From Legionella tucsonensis (GTDB lineage Bacteria > Pseudomonadota > Gammaproteobacteria > Legionellales > Legionellaceae), in NCBI RefSeq assembly GCF_001468035.1, contig NZ_LNZA01000001.1, positions 827,020 through 891,019 on the forward strand: DNA of 64,000 bases. The letters run 5' to 3'. The notes beneath the pieces were generated by a model. It was not told the DNA's origin, made no database searches, and saw only the letters and a program-made list of their open reading frames with translations. Position 1 is the stretch's first letter. Every line of letters begins with the position of its first letter. Shown piece after piece: positions 41,337-51,100 of the stretch. The position numbers were made by a program, and so were the translations under genes.

Positions 41337-43097
41337 TCAGCTCTTCGCGGGTGTTTTTAATGTTTGTAACTCTTGTGTCTCATTAAATAACATTGCTACA
41401 GTATGTGTTTCAGCGTATTCCTCTGCTTTTCCTACTAAAATACTTACTACCCGAGTAGTGTCGTTCTCCTTTACAGCCTCATTTAACGACTCAAACATTT
41501 CTTTATAGGTTTTAGAGAAAAGACATAATATCTTATGAAGAAAATTCTTTTCATGTTTCTGAATAAATAGAGCCGTAGCATGAAGAATAGCATCCTTGGA
41601 TTCACCAAGTGCCAGATTGCGTATTTTCCCTACATCTTCTTGGATTTTTACTCCGATTTTTTCAGCATCTGCTTGAGTATTTCTTATTCCTGCAAGCAAA
41701 GCGTCAATTTTTTCTTCAGGTGATTTTGGATCGATATGTTTATCCCCATGAGGAACTGTTTTGACTGCATGATCAAGCATTTTCTTAAAGGGCTCGAGTA
41801 AACCATCGGTCTCAACCCCTAGATCATTTAATGCTAATATTTTTGTATGAATCTTTTGAAGATGAAGGACATATTGTTTCTGAACATCTAAATGTCGTTG
41901 AAATTCATTAATCTCACCAACTACCACATCAAGTATATCTGCTTTTATACCTTTAGCTGATTTAATCTGCGACTGATGTGCTTTCAAAGCTTGGATATCT
42001 TTTTTTTCTATATCTTTGAGCTGGCTAAATTCAGTTTCAATCTCCGCAATAAGCTTAGTAGGATTTTTGTATTCTATTAATTGAACTTTTAATTTATTTA
42101 AAGCGAAACAATTTTCCCGAATAAGCATGTTTATAGAGAAAACATCACTTGGAGTACCGCCTATAACATTAGGGAGAATAATAGAGAGACCTCCCGTAAG
42201 TTTTCTGGATAAATCGCCATGCTTTGCATTAAAAAAAGGTTGCCAATGTTTTCTTTGATCAGACTTTATTTCAAGATCATCCATAAGCTGGTTGAACTGT
42301 TCCTGAGTTTGGTAATGCGCCCAAAATACATCCATTGCATTTTTTGGAGATTCGCTTAAGATCTGCCTCAATTGCATCATCCGTTCGATTCTAGCTTCAC
42401 GTTCTTTTATAGACGCCAAATTAGTCTTAAATTGTTCCTTAGCGCGTAGTTCAGGTGTTAATTGTTGTAAGGCACCATTATGTGATGATTGAATATTTTT
42501 TAACGAACCTCCATGTGCCTTTGCTAATTGAGTAAACCTATGTTCTATTTCCTGCTTTATTTGCGTTATATTTTCTAATGCATCTCTAGGAACTAGGGGG
42601 TTAGATAATTGGGTTTCAAAAAAACAGGCCATGCAATAAAAAGCAAGCAAAACATTATGATTCATTTCGGGATCATCCTGTTTGTATGCGTTGAACCATT
42701 CGTTGAAACTTTCAAGAATGCTCTTCACCAGATCAAGTTTAGGAAACTTTACTCGATTAGTAAAACCATTGATAAATCCATCACTTAGATGAAGTAATAG
42801 GTTATTAATAGGTTTTTTTTCTGGATGACTTTCTTTCAGGCTTATATCGCGTATTGTTGCAATTGCTGCCAGAAAAAAAAGAAAGTGCTGCCTTTTCTTC
42901 AGAGGGAGTTGTTTTTGCAAATTTTCTTCAATGAATTTTAACTGATTCGCAGGAGGCTCGTTTTTAACGTTGCTAATAAAAGGATTAAATGTTTTGTCCA
43001 TAGACGCCATAAATTTATCTAAATTTACATTTTTCTTTTCCGGACTAAAACTTAAAAGCTTTCCTCTGGTAGTAACTAAAGATTCTTTTGAAAACAT
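41337..43097 (-). CDS. large helical protein, tandem paralog A (unknown)
   Basis: The 586-residue protein is predicted soluble and mostly helical with coiled-coil-like stretches (about 200-260 and 340-420); no signal peptide. It is clearly related along its length to the next gene upstream: shared landmarks are the N-terminal HPEKKP.N.LL..LSDGF segment, TQEQFNQLMDDLE, GGTPSDVFSI and the C-terminal FSKTYKEMFESLNEAV. No known domain recognised. Orphan coiled-coil proteins of this kind in Legionella are often Dot/Icm substrates, but there is no direct proof here. The start has only a weak Shine-Dalgarno. Confidence 0.75.
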   Translation of the reverse strand: MFSKESLVTTRGKLLSFSPEKKNVNLDKFMASMDKTFNPFISNVKNEPPANQLKFIEENLQKQLPLKKRQHFLFFLAAIATIRDISLKESHPEKKPINNLLLHLSDGFINGFTNRVKFPKLDLVKSILESFNEWFNAYKQDDPEMNHNVLLAFYCMACFFETQLSNPLVPRDALENITQIKQEIEHRFTQLAKAHGGSLKNIQSSHNGALQQLTPELRAKEQFKTNLASIKEREARIERMMQLRQILSESPKNAMDVFWAHYQTQEQFNQLMDDLEIKSDQRKHWQPFFNAKHGDLSRKLTGGLSIILPNVIGGTPSDVFSINMLIRENCFALNKLKVQLIEYKNPTKLIAEIETEFSQLKDIEKKDIQALKAHQSQIKSAKGIKADILDVVVGEINEFQRHLDVQKQYVLHLQKIHTKILALNDLGVETDGLLEPFKKMLDHAVKTVPHGDKHIDPKSPEEKIDALLAGIRNTQADAEKIGVKIQEDVGKIRNLALGESKDAILHATALFIQKHEKNFLHKILCLFSKTYKEMFESLNEAVKENDTTRVVSILVGKAEEYAETHTVAMLFNETQELQTLKTPAKS

Positions 43098-43159
43098 AAT
43101 GGGTCTATAATTAGTCGTAGTGGATACTTTTATTATAATATGATTATATTAAGACAATA

Positions 43160-43198
43160 TGAGGCAATAAAAAATATCTCAAATCATGCATTGCCTCA
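43160..43198 (-). terminator. inverted repeat between the two paralogs
   Basis: TGAGGCAAT (43160-43168) and ATTGCCTCA (43190-43198) are perfectly inverted with a 21-nt spacer, after the stop of paralog B. It may terminate that transcript, with TATTATAATA sequences further on as a possible promoter for paralog A. Confidence 0.4.
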
Positions 43199-43282
43199 AA
43201 TTACTTATTACCGAAATGAATGGGCTAAAAATAGTGGGTTACTTAAATAAAAAATCAATGTCCTTTTTAAATATTTTTCTCT

Positions 43283-45226
43283 CTATTTTTTTTCAAAAAC
43301 GGGCATGTCTTCCAAGTACTCGTTGTCTAAAGTTTCTTTTACTTTCTCTTGTAATCCCTTAAATTGTTTTGCAATTTCTTTTTTATTCGAAGGTTCATTT
43401 GTTATGCCTAGTACTGCTTTAATATTATTCAAACTTGTTTCAGTGGTTTTCTCTGTTAGAACCTTTTTTAGCTCATTGAACATTTTTTTATAGGAAGGTG
43501 AAAAAATAAGTAAAAGCTTATGTCCCCATGTATTTTCTTTGGAGCTGACAAACTGATTCACCAGTTTAATCGTACTCAATTTGTGATTACTTGACGTGTT
43601 TACTATATGATTAATGCTCAATTCGATGCCCTCTACATTTTCAAGCGCTCTACCTATTGAAGAATTTAAGGCAGCAATTTTTTTTGCGGTTGGTAAATCA
43701 GGAGGTAAAGGGTGTTTCATGTAGCTAAGTGTATTAATTACTTCATCTAAAAGTAATCCAAAAGTTTTTTCTATGTCAGTACAATTTACATGCTTCTTCA
43801 ATAGTTCCATTTTTTCATGAATATTTTTAAGGGAAGCAATGATCATTTTTTGCTTTACCAGGTTTTCTTTAAGTTCTTCTATATCGCCATTTATTTTTCC
43901 TAGTGTATCTATTGTTGTTTCTCCCTTCATACTGTCTAGAAGTTGTTTATCGAATGAATCAATTTTAATCTTTTTAAGACCCGCTAAGGTTTTTAAATTT
44001 TTTTCTATACTATCAATGAGTTGAGAAGGTTTTTCCTCATCAGGAATTAATTTTTGTTGTTCCGCGCGAATCGCTTTTAGAGGCTTTTGAGCGGACTCAC
44101 ATTTGCAAAGGAGCACTTCTAAAGAAATCATATCACTTTGAATGCCTCCCATAAATTCAGGGAGCCCCCAATTTCCTGTCCACAAGATTGACATGACTTG
44201 CTCTGCATATGATCCATGCTGATATCTAAAATACTCTTGCCATCCAGATTTTTCACTTTCCGTCAGCTCAAGATCGGCCATAAGCTGATTGAATTTTTCT
44301 TGGGTATTATACTTTTTCCAGAATTCACTCATTTTATCTTCTATGTTTGCCGAAGGTTGCTCTTTTAACAATTGGTGTAATTTAAGGAGTCGATTAAATT
44401 TTTCTTGTGGGAAGTTATTTATTTTTTGATGAAGTTCTTCTTGTTGTTTTTGTAGAAATTCTAATTGTTCTTTGAACTGCTGATATAAAGTAACTTCTTT
44501 AGGAAGTAGTACTTGCAAGGCACTACTTACTTGCTCCGAGCGAGTGGCTTGTTGGGTAGATAAATCAACACGTGAATCGCTGAGTTCATTTTCCAATTTG
44601 ATTTTTAATTCATTAAATTTATTAGCTACCAATGTTTTTATGGTTGTCATTTCATCTTTAATTCTTTTAGGTACTATGCGATAGCTTGATAGTTTTTCCT
44701 CAAGTGAACATGAAACAGCATAAAGTGCCAATAAAATTTCGTGTTGGGTTTGCATGCCTTGATTGATGTCAAAATTTTGTATCCAATCCTTCATTCCTTC
44801 TATAAGGTTGTTAATTGCTTCTTCATTAAGTTTTAATCCAAGTCCTATAGAACCAAATCCATGAACCCACCCGTTGCTTAACCCAGATAATAGTTTATCA
44901 ATAGGTAAAATTTCAGGATGATTTGCAGGAAGATTTTGTTTACGTTCTAATGCCAAAGTCGCTAAAGTAAAAACTAGAGTCCAAGTTCGTTTTTGGCTAC
45001 TCTCATGCTCCATTTTAGCAGCGATACCTCCTTTTTTTTCTTTCATTTCCTTAGTGATATGCTCTAATTGTTGAGTAAGTGGCAATAATTTGCATTGTTC
45101 AATAAATCTAATGAACGCATTTTTGATGCCTAGTTTATACAGGTCGAAAGCAGGATCTTTTTTAGTTTGCCCGTTATACGAGGAGAGAATAATTACTGTT
45201 CTATCTAATAGAGCATCAGTGAGCAT
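43283..45226 (-). CDS. large helical protein, tandem paralog B (unknown)
   Basis: The 647-residue protein aligns by eye with paralog A: HPEILPIDKLLSGLSNGWVH, TQEKFNQLMADLE, GGIQSDMISLEVLL and FSPSYKKMFNELKKVL occur in the same order. Helical, charged, coiled-coil-rich (about 225-300), no signal peptide. The last 25 residues are rich in Glu (LDNEYLEDMPVFEKK), reminiscent of the E-block seen near the C-terminus of some Dot/Icm effectors. Function unknown. The two genes are separated by 185 bp, so they arose by tandem duplication and have diverged strongly. Confidence 0.75.
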   Translation of the reverse strand: MLTDALLDRTVIILSSYNGQTKKDPAFDLYKLGIKNAFIRFIEQCKLLPLTQQLEHITKEMKEKKGGIAAKMEHESSQKRTWTLVFTLATLALERKQNLPANHPEILPIDKLLSGLSNGWVHGFGSIGLGLKLNEEAINNLIEGMKDWIQNFDINQGMQTQHEILLALYAVSCSLEEKLSSYRIVPKRIKDEMTTIKTLVANKFNELKIKLENELSDSRVDLSTQQATRSEQVSSALQVLLPKEVTLYQQFKEQLEFLQKQQEELHQKINNFPQEKFNRLLKLHQLLKEQPSANIEDKMSEFWKKYNTQEKFNQLMADLELTESEKSGWQEYFRYQHGSYAEQVMSILWTGNWGLPEFMGGIQSDMISLEVLLCKCESAQKPLKAIRAEQQKLIPDEEKPSQLIDSIEKNLKTLAGLKKIKIDSFDKQLLDSMKGETTIDTLGKINGDIEELKENLVKQKMIIASLKNIHEKMELLKKHVNCTDIEKTFGLLLDEVINTLSYMKHPLPPDLPTAKKIAALNSSIGRALENVEGIELSINHIVNTSSNHKLSTIKLVNQFVSSKENTWGHKLLLIFSPSYKKMFNELKKVLTEKTTETSLNNIKAVLGITNEPSNKKEIAKQFKGLQEKVKETLDNEYLEDMPVFEKK

Positions 45227-45340
45227 AATCAGGACATTAAAGTTACTATATTATATTATAGGTTACTCAACCTTAAGGATATATTATCTATCTTGGGCAA
45301 AGTTAAGTTGAATTCTGATCTTTACAAATAAGACATATTG

Positions 45341-45898
45341 TTACGCCAAAATGCTTGTTGTAAGCGAACTGAGCTGTTTTGTATCAGGATTATGTATACT
45401 TACTGCTGCTACGGCAGGTAAATTAAGAAAATGCTCTGCTTCTTCCCATTCAATTTCAGCTGGGAATAATTTTAGATGTGGAAGACATTTATTCAAAAGA
45501 GTACAAAAAGCCAAATCAGCTGGGAAGGGGCGGACATGTATATAGCCAAGACTCATCACTGCCATTGCTTCTGAAATCGTCGCAACCCCTGGTAAGTAAT
45601 TAAGCGAGTAAACACTTGCTGTTTGGGCAATGGCGGGTAAATAACCAGGACTGGTGGCAAAATGTACATTTGCTTGATAGCAATTTTCAAGCTGTTGTGT
45701 ATCAATTACTCCACCGGCACCAATTTTAAGCGAAGGATAATGAGTAACTGCCTGATTTAATAATTTTTGATCTGTTGAATTAATTTCAACTAAATCGAAA
45801 CCGGCCGATTTTATTTGCTCTAACCGTTCAAACAAAAAATTATCTACATCCAGGGATATAATTACAGATTGATTGCCCAGTAACTTATCTAAGATCAT
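45341..45898 (-). CDS. KDPG-aldolase-like protein lacking the catalytic lysine
   Basis: The 185-residue protein follows the Eda (KDPG/KHG aldolase) fold: LVEINSTD for the LEVTLRT strand, IGAGGVIDTQQL for VGAGTVLNPQQL, ATSPGYLP for AISPGLTE, and LPGVATISEAM for IPGISTVSELM. The Schiff-base Lys of KFFPAE is Arg here (VRPFPAD), the phosphate-binding TGG loop is missing and the Arg of TLRT is gone, while the Glu is kept. It is probably not an aldolase. ATG 45898 has AGGAC upstream; the 45928 start is rejected. Confidence 0.75.
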   Translation of the reverse strand: MILDKLLGNQSVIISLDVDNFLFERLEQIKSAGFDLVEINSTDQKLLNQAVTHYPSLKIGAGGVIDTQQLENCYQANVHFATSPGYLPAIAQTASVYSLNYLPGVATISEAMAVMSLGYIHVRPFPADLAFCTLLNKCLPHLKLFPAEIEWEEAEHFLNLPAVAAVSIHNPDTKQLSSLTTSILA

Positions 45899-45916
45899 AG
45901 TGAGTCCTATGGTGAT

Positions 45917-45943
45917 GTGTAGCGCCACCCCTTAGGGCTGACG
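45917..45943 (-). promoter_or_regulatory. hairpin in the leader of the aldolase-like gene
   Basis: TAGCGCCACCCCT and AGGGCTGACGCTA pair at 11 of 13 positions with almost no loop, about 20 bp before the ATG at 45898. On the plus strand it is followed by a T-run, so it may instead stop antisense transcription. Confidence 0.35.
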
Positions 45944-46105
45944 CTATATATTTTTTAGTAAACTTTGTTTCAAATTGGTTAAATCACAAAACTTAATGTT
46001 AGAAGAGTTGGTTTGTGTTGGCAAGTATATTAGTGATTCTTATTTGAAATAAATTAGGGATATTCATTAGTTTGAAAAAGAAAATTATGGTGTTTAAAGT
46101 ATGCT

Positions 46106-46131
46106 CCGAGCATCCTATAGATAATGCTCGG
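46106..46131 (-). terminator. hairpin after the 641-residue protein gene
   Basis: CCGAGCAT (46106-46113) and ATGCTCGG (46124-46131) form a perfect 8-bp stem with a 10-nt loop, 40 bp past the stop at 46171. Only a weak T-run follows on the minus strand. Confidence 0.5.
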
Positions 46132-46170
46132 AATATGGGTGAACTGTGTTATCTCGGTGTAGATAGGGCG

Positions 46171-48096
46171 CTAATTAGTTCTTCCCAAAGTAGTGCTAAC
46201 TTGTTGCTCTTGTTTTTCCACAGGACTTAATTCAGAAGTAACATCATTCTTATAGGCATCTTGCCCAAATTGACTCATATGCTTCAAGTAATCATTCATT
46301 GTTGTTTCAGGAACGGGCGCCTTTTCTAACAAGCGCTTGAATTTTTCTATTAGGGAATTTGGGTTCTTATCATTCTTCAGATCATTTTTTTTGTCTTCAG
46401 GTAAGTTTTTCTTAAACTCATCCGTAAAAAACTTTTCTGTTTCTTTTTGTGCTTGAGGATCTTGAATCGTTTTAATATTACTAAATATCGAACCCCAAGT
46501 GACTGGCTTTTGTCCATTATTTACCGTTTGGACAAATGCAGCAGCCAATATTTGTGGTGGTGACGATATTGACGGAGAAGGGCCTTTAGATTGAATCTGT
46601 GGAATTGAACCGAGTCCAACGCTTTGAGTTGTTATTGTTGAATTCGGCGGTTGCATATGCAAAGCAGGGTTTAAAGATTGTTCTGCCTTTGCACGAGCTG
46701 ATTGCATTAAGGTAAGTTGGTTTTGCATCATTAATTTTTCAGCTTTGGCTTGAGTGCTGCGTGCAGTATTGAGATTCAGCTCTTCCTTCTCCACATCTTT
46801 AACTACATCTTTTACAATTTTGAGATCGTTTTTGTTATGTTGGAAGTCGTTCTTTGCCTGCTTTTTATCACTATCACTCATAGTTTCTAAATCTTGACCT
46901 TCTTTTAAAAGGTAGTAATTCCCTTCCTTATCTTTCGCTATTTTTTGACCTTTAGAAAGAACAAAAGCAGCTTTGTCGTACGTAATGGCATTTCCCTCAG
47001 GATCCTTAACATTTCCCTCAGCATCAGAGAATACTTTCACTGTGAGATCTTTCTTTTTATTTTGGAAATCCCATTTGGCCTGAGCTATTTCCTCTGGCGC
47101 CATATTTTTTAACTCTTGCTCCCTTTGTAGAAGGTAATAATTTCCATCTTTATCTTTTTCAATCTTTTGATCTTTTGAAAGAACAAATGCCGCATCTTCT
47201 TTAGTAATGTCCTTTCCCGCAGAATCTTTAACATTTCCATTAATATCAGCATAGACTTTTTCAGGATCTTTGTTTTGTCGTTTAGCGGCAAGTATGTCTT
47301 CCAAGCTAGCAATTTTTAGACCGACTGTATTGAGCTCATTTCCTAATCGATAAATATCTTCATCTTTTAGACCAGGCTGCATCATCTTATCTGATATTAA
47401 ATCGGCTTCTTTTTGGAGTTCTTCAATTTGTTCAGTAATTTGTTTTTCTGATTGTGCTTCAAACTGAGCTGCATTAAATTCTTCTAAGCCCTTATTGTAA
47501 GTACCATGTTTTTCAGTAAGCATTGCTCGTTCAGTTTTTAACTTTTCTTCACGCTGTTCGAGAGTTTTTATATCTTGCTGAAGTTTTTCTATCGCTTCAG
47601 TATAATTTTTAATGGCCTCTTTAGTCCCTGATTTTGGTTCAAGAGGTGGGCTTTTCGGTGAAACTTGATCATTTTTTAAGATCTTATCCTCTTGCATTTG
47701 GATTAACTCATTTTGAGCTTTTTGTGCTTCAGCTTCTTCTTCGAGCAGCCAATGAAACAGCAAACCTCTTCTCCGTTCCTGCATCGTGATTTCTTCTTGT
47801 ATTTGCAATTGCCGCTCTTCTTCAATAGCTCTATCAAGAGCCAATTCAGCACCAATTTCATGGGTCAACGTTTCCCCTGCAGGTGATAATAGGAAGATCT
47901 TTATGTCTTCTGGATTATGTAAGCCAAAATGGCTCAGATCGATTGTAGACGGGTTAGGATCTCCTCCGTCTTTAGGTGAAAAACTAAGTTCTCCACTGCT
48001 TACTTTTGATTGTATGGCAACATCAAGTTTTTTATTTATAAGGGCGAGCTCATCTGAGGTAAGATGTTCTGTTATGTTTTCTTTTGCAATAGCCAT
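46171..48096 (-). CDS. coiled-coil protein with internal 74-residue duplication (unknown)
   Basis: The 641-residue protein has no signal peptide. A Glu/Gln-rich coiled coil spans about 85-140 and 158-275. Two tandem copies of a 74-residue unit follow (about 281-354 and 355-428), each with [YF].D..GNVKD, AAFVLSK.QKI.KDK.GNYYLL and KKDL/KNDL. Then a Pro/Ser/Gln linker (about 480-530) leads to a C-terminal helical domain. No family recognised; composition and architecture resemble Legionella translocated substrates, which is inference. GAGGA precedes the ATG. Confidence 0.75.
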   Translation of the reverse strand: MAIAKENITEHLTSDELALINKKLDVAIQSKVSSGELSFSPKDGGDPNPSTIDLSHFGLHNPEDIKIFLLSPAGETLTHEIGAELALDRAIEEERQLQIQEEITMQERRRGLLFHWLLEEEAEAQKAQNELIQMQEDKILKNDQVSPKSPPLEPKSGTKEAIKNYTEAIEKLQQDIKTLEQREEKLKTERAMLTEKHGTYNKGLEEFNAAQFEAQSEKQITEQIEELQKEADLISDKMMQPGLKDEDIYRLGNELNTVGLKIASLEDILAAKRQNKDPEKVYADINGNVKDSAGKDITKEDAAFVLSKDQKIEKDKDGNYYLLQREQELKNMAPEEIAQAKWDFQNKKKDLTVKVFSDAEGNVKDPEGNAITYDKAAFVLSKGQKIAKDKEGNYYLLKEGQDLETMSDSDKKQAKNDFQHNKNDLKIVKDVVKDVEKEELNLNTARSTQAKAEKLMMQNQLTLMQSARAKAEQSLNPALHMQPPNSTITTQSVGLGSIPQIQSKGPSPSISSPPQILAAAFVQTVNNGQKPVTWGSIFSNIKTIQDPQAQKETEKFFTDEFKKNLPEDKKNDLKNDKNPNSLIEKFKRLLEKAPVPETTMNDYLKHMSQFGQDAYKNDVTSELSPVEKQEQQVSTTLGRTN

Positions 48097-48181
48097 AGAT
48101 CTGTATCCTCTTACACCATATTATAATTATATACAAAGTTGTTCAATAAATCATCAGAAGCATGTGCTTGGAATGAGTATG

Positions 48182-51100
48182 CTAAATACTATAGCTTATT
48201 GGTTCCTTTTGAAAAGAAACTTTTGCATTACTTTTCGAACTTTTTTCTGTAAATAAGGCCTGGTGATGAGAAGTAGGGCTATGACTTTTGTATGCCGCTT
48301 GTGATGCACTGTCATTATTCAGGAGGGTTTGTAACAAACAGTGGCTGCTTGAATGCGGAATGAGCTCATAACGCCTTGGATCTTTCGCATAATATTCCAT
48401 ATCATCTAAAGCTGTATGCAATTTAAGATCATCTCTTGCAAATGCCCAATGATACAAATGACCGCGTTGACTTTCTATAAAGGATAATAAAGTGTTTTTC
48501 AGTATACTGCCTTGGTTGTCGATCCAGTTACAGATTGTTGTAGCTCCTTTTGCACTGGTTGCGAATAGGAGGCCGAAAGAATTATCCCAAACTGTACCAA
48601 CACTACATATCACACTGCCTAAAGTGTAGATAAGAAGGCGGCTTATAGGATCTAAAATAGTAAGTCCCACGCGTGTAGAGAAAGAAAGAAGATCGAGCAG
48701 AGGCAATACAAGAAGATTTTTTATTAATTGTAATAGTGGGATGCCTAGAGCTCGAACACCATTAATACAAAGATTCAGTGCTTGATGATTAGAAAAGTGT
48801 CCGAATGGCCAGGTAAACCCATAAAGCGGTGATAATCTGAAATTGGCTATTAAATTATGCGATCGAGGCCTTGTTGAAAAGAAAAGTAATAACTCACCTA
48901 TATCACTGATGTTACCCAGGATCGCAAGTGTTTTAGTAAGTAGGTTCGTAATGCCACGAAAGGGTACATGGACAAAAAGAGCGCTTACTTCGATAATTGG
49001 AATAGTGAGTAGAGCTAAGACAAAATCAGCGCAGGTTACAAAAGTTTGTTTACTGATGTTTCTAGCAAGTAACCCACTTTTTTGCCAACCCCTGATAAAC
49101 CCATCGCTAAATCCATAATAATAGCCTTCAAAAAAAGGAGCAATGCACAGCTTCCCCAGGGTTATAAAGCTTTTACATAACCATTTACACGTACCGAGAA
49201 GCCAATCGTCACCTGGGTGCATAATTGTATCATAAATAGCAGCGCCGCCTTTTCCACCCAAAGCGGCATAATTGGTATAGGGGAAATCCCCCATTTCACG
49301 TCCCAATGATGGAATTACTTTAGTTAAACCGTACCCTAAACCAAGCGCTAATGAAGCAATAATGGCAATTTCTGCTGGATCCTCTTTAAGGATATTGAAT
49401 GCTTCAACAAAAAACTTATCTAGATTTCCACCTGCATGAACACTTTGCCAATAGGTCATCGATGCAGAAATTGCTTCAGAGATTGTTCCATGGCTCATCC
49501 AATGAGCTAATTTTTGTGTCGGTTCAATACCAGCAATTAAACCATGTAATTGTAATTTAGTTAAAATGGATTTAAGGAGCTCTGGCGCAAGTACTGCACC
49601 ACCACCATAAGCATATGCTGCCAATGCTAAAGTGCCGATCAAGGGATTTTGTTCGCTTACGTCAATAAAAAAACTAGCAATATGACGTATTATGCCCAAG
49701 ATGCGATGAAATGGATTGTCATAAGTGGGTGGACTTGGGGGATGATTGGGGCGAGCAATGACGTAAGGACTGTTGCTAATTTGTTCTTTAATGAATTCTT
49801 CTAGAGTTTGTCCATTAGCTAAAAGTCCTTTATTTTCCAAAGCCAATATCAGGGAGTTTCTTACTTTAGTGTATTGCTTGTGTTTTTCTTTCTCAAAATT
49901 ATCCTGTTTGGGAATATGTGTGTCATGTATATGGTTGAAAAAATCATGCATCACGTTATGGATAATAAAGTGATGCATGATTTTGTAGAATTTATAGAAA
50001 AATCTGGGGACACGTGAAATAAACGCGTTAATTCTAAGGCTTACACGTTCCGGCAAGTAGAGATGGCGTTTGCTGATTTGTCCTAAAGTATATAAATCCT
50101 GTCCTTCGGGTAAAGGATAGAAAAGCTCATCGTGAATAAAATAGCGCAATTGTACTATTTTGTTTTCTTGTCTTATCAAGATGAGTTGCTCATTCGCACT
50201 AATTACCCAACTACCGGCCGGCAGTCGGCTAATCATTTTTTTCGCTTTTTTTCTATTATTTTCAAGCAGTGGTTCATAGGAGCTATTTATAAGGCTTGTG
50301 ATTAGTTTTTTTAAATCAGGGTAGCCTTTTTGTGGAAGTCCTTGCAGTCTGTAATAGGGAGTTATTTGGGTCATCGTGAGCCCATCTAAACGTTTCAGTA
50401 TTTCTGTTTTATGTTCTGGTTTGGCATCTATTGCCAGATAATTAATCCAGTCATGGCCATCACGCCATAGCTTATTAATAAAAGCTGCAAGCTGTGCAAA
50501 TCGATTTGCTGGAGCATTACTCAAATTCGCTGCAGAGGGAAGTTTGTAATAGTTACAAATAACTCTTAAGGCATCATCCAAATCTTTGCTGTTATGCCCT
50601 ATGTGAAGTTCACTATCCCATACGAGATGCGGTTGGGGTGCTTCATGGTTTTTTACAACGAGACTAAAATCCATTTGATCTTGCCGTGACACAGAATAGA
50701 CACGGTTAAAAGTATAATGCTGTGCTGTTTTATGAGCTTCGTAAAGAATGCTTCCTAGAGAGCCTTCAGATACAAGCGGAGAAGTTGCTAATAAGCGATT
50801 TTGATCGGAACAGTGTCCTATAATTTCAATTACTTTTTTTCTTAGTTCTTCATGCCCTTTATAATCTTGACTGGTTAATTGCCGCTCTCTTTTTAACAGT
50901 TTTTTTAATGAGTTAATGCATTCATTAGCAAGTTGCAGTTTTTGCTCTTGTACTGGATTAAGTGGCTGTCTGTAGCTTGCTGAGCGTATTCTGTAGCGAT
51001 GAACTTTGCTTATGATATTCGCTACCAATGAAGAAAGTCGTTCTCCTGGCATGAGTTGAATTAGATCTGCTTGATGGGTAAATAGCATGAACTGCACGGT

